Assembly: GCA_964418745.1 (NCBI GenBank)
Contig: CAYQMX010000003.1
Coordinates: 62,001 to 126,000 of the forward strand
Length of the DNA: 64,000 nt
Source: Scleromatobacter sp964418745
GTDB taxonomy: Bacteria; Pseudomonadota; Gammaproteobacteria; Burkholderiales; Burkholderiaceae_C
Direction of reading: 5' to 3'
Part shown: piece by piece, positions 61,462-64,000 of the stretch
Layout: each line of letters starts with the position of its first letter
Position numbering within the stretch: position 1 is the first letter of the stretch
Translations under genes and position numbers: made by a program
Notes under the pieces: generated by a model
Seen by the model: only the letters and a program-made list of their open reading frames with translations
Database searches by the model: none
What the model was told of the DNA's origin: nothing

Positions 61462-62742
61462 TCAGAGGAAGAACTCGAAGCGGCGCGCGACCAGCTCCGC
61501 CAGCCGCTGGCGCCAGCCGCGACGGGCCCAGTCGGCGCGCTCGATCCGGCGCGCCCGGGCGACGTCGGCCAGGAAGGCCCGCTCCATCTCCTGCGCCAGC
61601 GTCGCGTCGAGGGCGATCAGGTTGGCCTCGGCGTTGTGCAGGAAGCTGCGCCAGTCGAGGTTGCTCGAGCCCACCGTCGTCCACAGGCCGTCGATGACGC
61701 AGGTCTTGGCGTGCAGCAAGGTGTCGTGCAGTTCATGCAGGTGCACCCCGGCGCGCAGCAGCCGGCCGTAGTGCGAGCGGCCGGCCTGCAGCGGCAGCCA
61801 GAAGTCGCTGACGCCGGGCAGCAGCAGGTGCACCTCGACCCCGCGGCGGCTCGCGCGCAGCAGCGTGCGCATCAGCCGGCGCGTCGGCACCAGGTAGGCG
61901 GTGGTGATGAAGATGCGGTGCTGCGCGGCGTCGAGCGCCCCCAGCAGCGCGCGGTAGAACGGATTGCGGCGCCGCCCTGCGTCGCAGGCCGCGATCGCGA
62001 CGCGCTGGCCGCCTGCCGGCGCCAGGGGCGGGAAATAGTGCCTGCCGCGCAGGGCGATCGACGAGTGCCGGCTCCAGTGGCGCATGAACAGGCGCTGCAG
62101 CTGGGCGACGATCGGGCCCTCCACGCGCACGTGGGTGTCGCGCCAGCCCGGCTGCGCGGGCGCGTCCGCCGCCGCGCCCGCGGCCGGCGCGCCCGAGAGC
62201 CCGGCCAGCGGCGACGAGCCCGCCGAATACACCGGGCTGATGTTGATGCCGCCGATGAAGCCGATGCGCCCGTCGACCACCATCAGCTTGCGGTGGTCGC
62301 GCAGGTGCAGCGCGCGGCTGAGCAGGTTGCCCAGGCGGTGCAGCGGGTTGTATTCGCACACGGCGACGCCGTTGGCGCGCAGGTGGTCGAAGTAGCTCGC
62401 CGGCGTGCCGATCGAGCCGAAGCTGTCGTACAGCACGTTGACCCGGACGCCGGCCCGGGCCCGCGCGACCAGGCGACGCGCGAATTCCTCGCCGGGGCCT
62501 TCGGCCTCGAGGATGTAGCTCTCGAGGTTGATGTGGTCGTGGGCGCGCTCGATCGCCTCGAACATCGCCGCGTAGGTGCCGGGGCCGTCCTGCAGCAGCA
62601 CGACGCGGTTGCCGGTGACCAGCGGTTCGCTCAGCCCGGCCACGAGCGCGTGCGCGTGGCCGTGCCCGGCCACGGGCGGCGGCGTCCTGCCGGAGACGAG
62701 CTGGGGCGCCGGGGACAGGCGGAGCGAGACGGGCGCTGACAT
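61462..62742 (-). CDS. Phospholipase D-family cardiolipin synthase (ClsB-like)
   Basis: A 426-residue protein with two HKD motifs: RDHRKLMVVDGRIGFIGGIN near residue 155 and LLHAKTCVIDGLWTTVGSSN near residue 350, each followed by the Gly-Ser/Asn-rich strand typical of the superfamily. There is no N-terminal membrane helix pair, which fits ClsB (413 residues in E. coli) rather than ClsA. Expected reaction: formation of cardiolipin from phosphatidyl donors at the inner membrane. A Pro/Ala-rich insertion near 195-210 lies between the domains. ATG at 62742 follows GGAAGGAAG. Confidence 0.88.
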   Translation of the reverse strand: MSAPVSLRLSPAPQLVSGRTPPPVAGHGHAHALVAGLSEPLVTGNRVVLLQDGPGTYAAMFEAIERAHDHINLESYILEAEGPGEEFARRLVARARAGVRVNVLYDSFGSIGTPASYFDHLRANGVAVCEYNPLHRLGNLLSRALHLRDHRKLMVVDGRIGFIGGINISPVYSAGSSPLAGLSGAPAAGAAADAPAQPGWRDTHVRVEGPIVAQLQRLFMRHWSRHSSIALRGRHYFPPLAPAGGQRVAIAACDAGRRRNPFYRALLGALDAAQHRIFITTAYLVPTRRLMRTLLRASRRGVEVHLLLPGVSDFWLPLQAGRSHYGRLLRAGVHLHELHDTLLHAKTCVIDGLWTTVGSSNLDWRSFLHNAEANLIALDATLAQEMERAFLADVARARRIERADWARRGWRQRLAELVARRFEFFL

Positions 62743-62939
62743 GGGTGGCTTCCTTCCCGGGTTCGACTGCGCATGGACACGCGCACTGCCGCAGGCGGGG
62801 CCGCCGTGCACGGCAACGCCCGTGCCCGTCGGCGGCGCGGCGGGCCCCGCGTAGGACGCGAACCCGTCCCGGATGCCGAGGCACGGCGGTTGCCCGATGA
62901 AGACCATCCACCGTCCTGCAAGATCCACGGGAACGCCAA

Positions 62940-63551
62940 ATGACCTCCACCCTACGTGCTTTCGTCCATGGCGCCGTCGCCATGTCGGCGCTGGTACTGG
63001 CCGTCGGTGCCTGCGCGCAGTCCAGCCTGGCCAGGGAGATCGGCGACGCGGGCCCGCAGGCCGGCCGCAGCTTCATCGACCTGGCGGTGGGCAAGTCGAC
63101 CTACAACACCTCATGCGGCTCGGTCGCGGGCCTGACCTGCTCGCGCGGCACCACCTCGTACAGCCTGACCGCCGGCGACATGATCACCAGCAACCTGGGC
63201 ATCGAGCTGTCCGCCATGAACCTCGGCCGCGCCGACCGCGCCGGTGGCAGCGTGATCGCGCGCGGCGTCAACCTGAGCGCGGTCGGGCGCCTGCCGCTCG
63301 GCGACAGCCTGGCGCTGGAAGGCAAGATCGGCCCGACCTTCGGCGTGACCCGGGTCAGTGCCGCGCCGGCGGCCGGCATCCCGAGCGGCCGCGACAGCGG
63401 GCTGGGGCTGGGCTACGGCGTGGCGCTGGACCTCGACGTCGCGCACGGCCTGCACGGCTCGGTCGGCTGGGAGCAGCACGACTTCCACTTCGTCGGCCAG
63501 GGCACGTCGAGCGTCAGGAACATCACGCTCGCACTCGGCTACCGCTTCTGA
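62940..63551 (+). CDS. Small outer-membrane beta-barrel protein
   Basis: A 203-residue protein with signal peptide MTSTLRAFVHGAVAMSALVL cut near VGACAQ; the Cys at position 25 could also suggest a lipoprotein, but no clean lipobox is seen. The mature part is eight-strand barrel-like: SFIDLAVGKSTYNTSCGSVA with a Cys pair, then repeated strands ending NITLALGYRF, with the C-terminal Phe of outer-membrane proteins. It resembles OmpA/OmpW-type small barrels. Divergent from the ClsB-like gene. Function unknown. Confidence 0.75.
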   Translation: MTSTLRAFVHGAVAMSALVLAVGACAQSSLAREIGDAGPQAGRSFIDLAVGKSTYNTSCGSVAGLTCSRGTTSYSLTAGDMITSNLGIELSAMNLGRADRAGGSVIARGVNLSAVGRLPLGDSLALEGKIGPTFGVTRVSAAPAAGIPSGRDSGLGLGYGVALDLDVAHGLHGSVGWEQHDFHFVGQGTSSVRNITLALGYRF

Positions 63552-63572
63552 GAAGATCCCGGAGGACTTGCG

Positions 63573-63857
63573 ATGAAACACGTCTACCCGCCCCGCCACC
63601 CGCCCTGGCTCGATGCGCCGGCCCCGCCCGCGACCCCCGTGGCGCGCGGGCCGGCGCCCGAGCCCGCGCTGCCTCACGAGCACGACGAGTCCAGCGCCAG
63701 CCAGGCCCGCGCGACGCCCGGCCAGGAGGCCGTGGGGCGCCAGGCCTACGACAACGCCACCGACGGCACGGCCGACACCGACCGCGGCCCGGTGATGGAC
63801 AAGGTCTACAACGAGAAGGTGGCGCCGGAACGCGGACCGCGAGAGCCGCGCCGCTGA
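63573..63857 (+). CDS. Small disordered Pro-rich hydrophilic protein
   Basis: A 94-residue protein starting MKHVYPPRHPPWLDAPAPPA; Pro/Ala-rich N-terminal half, then acidic/Gln-rich EHDESSASQARATPGQEAVG and a charged end DKVYNEKVAPERGPREPRR. There is no signal peptide or membrane segment, and it is predicted disordered. GGAGG (63560-63564) lies eight bases before the ATG, a good ribosome-binding site that supports a real gene. It follows the barrel protein by 21 bases and is probably cotranscribed. The family is not recognised. Confidence 0.6.
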   Translation: MKHVYPPRHPPWLDAPAPPATPVARGPAPEPALPHEHDESSASQARATPGQEAVGRQAYDNATDGTADTDRGPVMDKVYNEKVAPERGPREPRR

Positions 63858-63908
63858 GGTCGCGCGGGGGGAGCCGGCCGCGCCCGCCGCCCGCGTTGCG
63901 GCAAATCT

Positions 63909-63935
63909 GGGGCCCGCAGGCGCGTGGCGGGCCCC
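63909..63935 (+). terminator. Hairpin after the last gene
   Basis: The stem GGGGCCCGC/GCGGGCCCC (9 bp) encloses a 9-base loop. No T-run follows, so it is a weak terminator candidate. Nothing else is recognised between here and the window end. Confidence 0.45.
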
Positions 63936-64000
63936 GACCATTCAGAAATGTGAAGCCGTCGGCGCCTGTTCGTTCAACCGTGCTGCACAAAAGACCGGAA

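Overview
The window looks like a chromosome segment from a very GC-rich betaproteobacterium of the order Burkholderiales, most like the Rubrivivax/Leptothrix/Roseateles side of the order. The main reasons are gene order and family content: icd followed by clpS-clpA; the chain lpxH-ppiB-ppiA | cysS-alkA-accA-tilS-lysC-tRNA-Ser; lptF-lptG divergent from pepA-holC; a CysB-type LysR regulator and a FimV-like protein. The genus is an inference. No plasmid, phage or rRNA genes are visible.

Layout. 1-8.9 kb: the 3' part of a ThDP-dependent enzyme gene, a small S4 RNA-binding protein, an 8-oxoguanine deaminase-like amidohydrolase, tRNA-Pro(TGG), an isolated cobyric acid synthase, and a hybrid sensor kinase coupled to a CheY-like regulator. 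8.8-15.9 kb: an accessory region with two broken genes fused by a deletion, an ArsR regulator, and a probable defective integrative element. The element lies between an 18-bp copy of the tRNA-Arg 3' half (9705) and the intact tRNA-Arg(TCT) gene (15904-15980). It carries VapBC and YlcI/ParE-type toxin-antitoxin pairs, a Cys/Met-metabolism PLP enzyme and several gene remnants, including a COQ4-like fragment. No integrase is present. 16-22 kb: a GST-like protein, an unknown protein, and a five-gene minus-strand operon (enoyl-CoA hydratase, histidine phosphatase, Crp/Fnr regulator, aminoglycoside-phosphotransferase-fold kinase, acyl-CoA dehydrogenase) that resembles a split ACAD10/11 system. 22-31 kb: FimV-like protein, a tight minus-strand run lptF-lptG-cbiX-cysB-aminotransferase, then pepA-holC. 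31-38 kb: a small secreted Ala/Lys-rich protein, icd, a zinc-ribbon membrane protein with an HEAGH motif, a stand-alone ParB-like protein, clpS-clpA. 38-47 kb: MtfA-like peptidase, lpxH, two cyclophilins, cysS, alkA-like glycosylase, accA, tilS, lysC, tRNA-Ser(GCT). 47-64 kb: universal stress protein plus P-type ATPase; porin, single-domain periplasmic binding protein and chemoreceptor in one run; AI-2E-type permease; a LivH/LivM-LivG/LivF importer whose middle component is a permease-ATPase fusion; small envelope proteins, BrkB-like protein, DUF2383-type four-helix protein, ClsB-like phospholipase D enzyme and a small outer-membrane barrel.

Most striking observation: two near-identical 69-bp elements (8377-8445 and 38523-38591), 30 kb apart and in opposite orientations, each fill exactly the 61 bases between one gene's stop codon and the next gene's start codon. 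Each encodes a 22-codon mini-ORF whose start overlaps the upstream stop (ATGA or GTGA) and whose stop overlaps the downstream start (ATGA or GTGA), with a GGAGG ribosome-binding site inside it seven bases before the downstream start. This looks like a mobile translational-coupling linker. I do not recognise it as a named repeat family.

Gene calls rest on recognised motifs and reading frames read by eye. No database search was possible. Start codons are marked uncertain where no good ribosome-binding site is visible.
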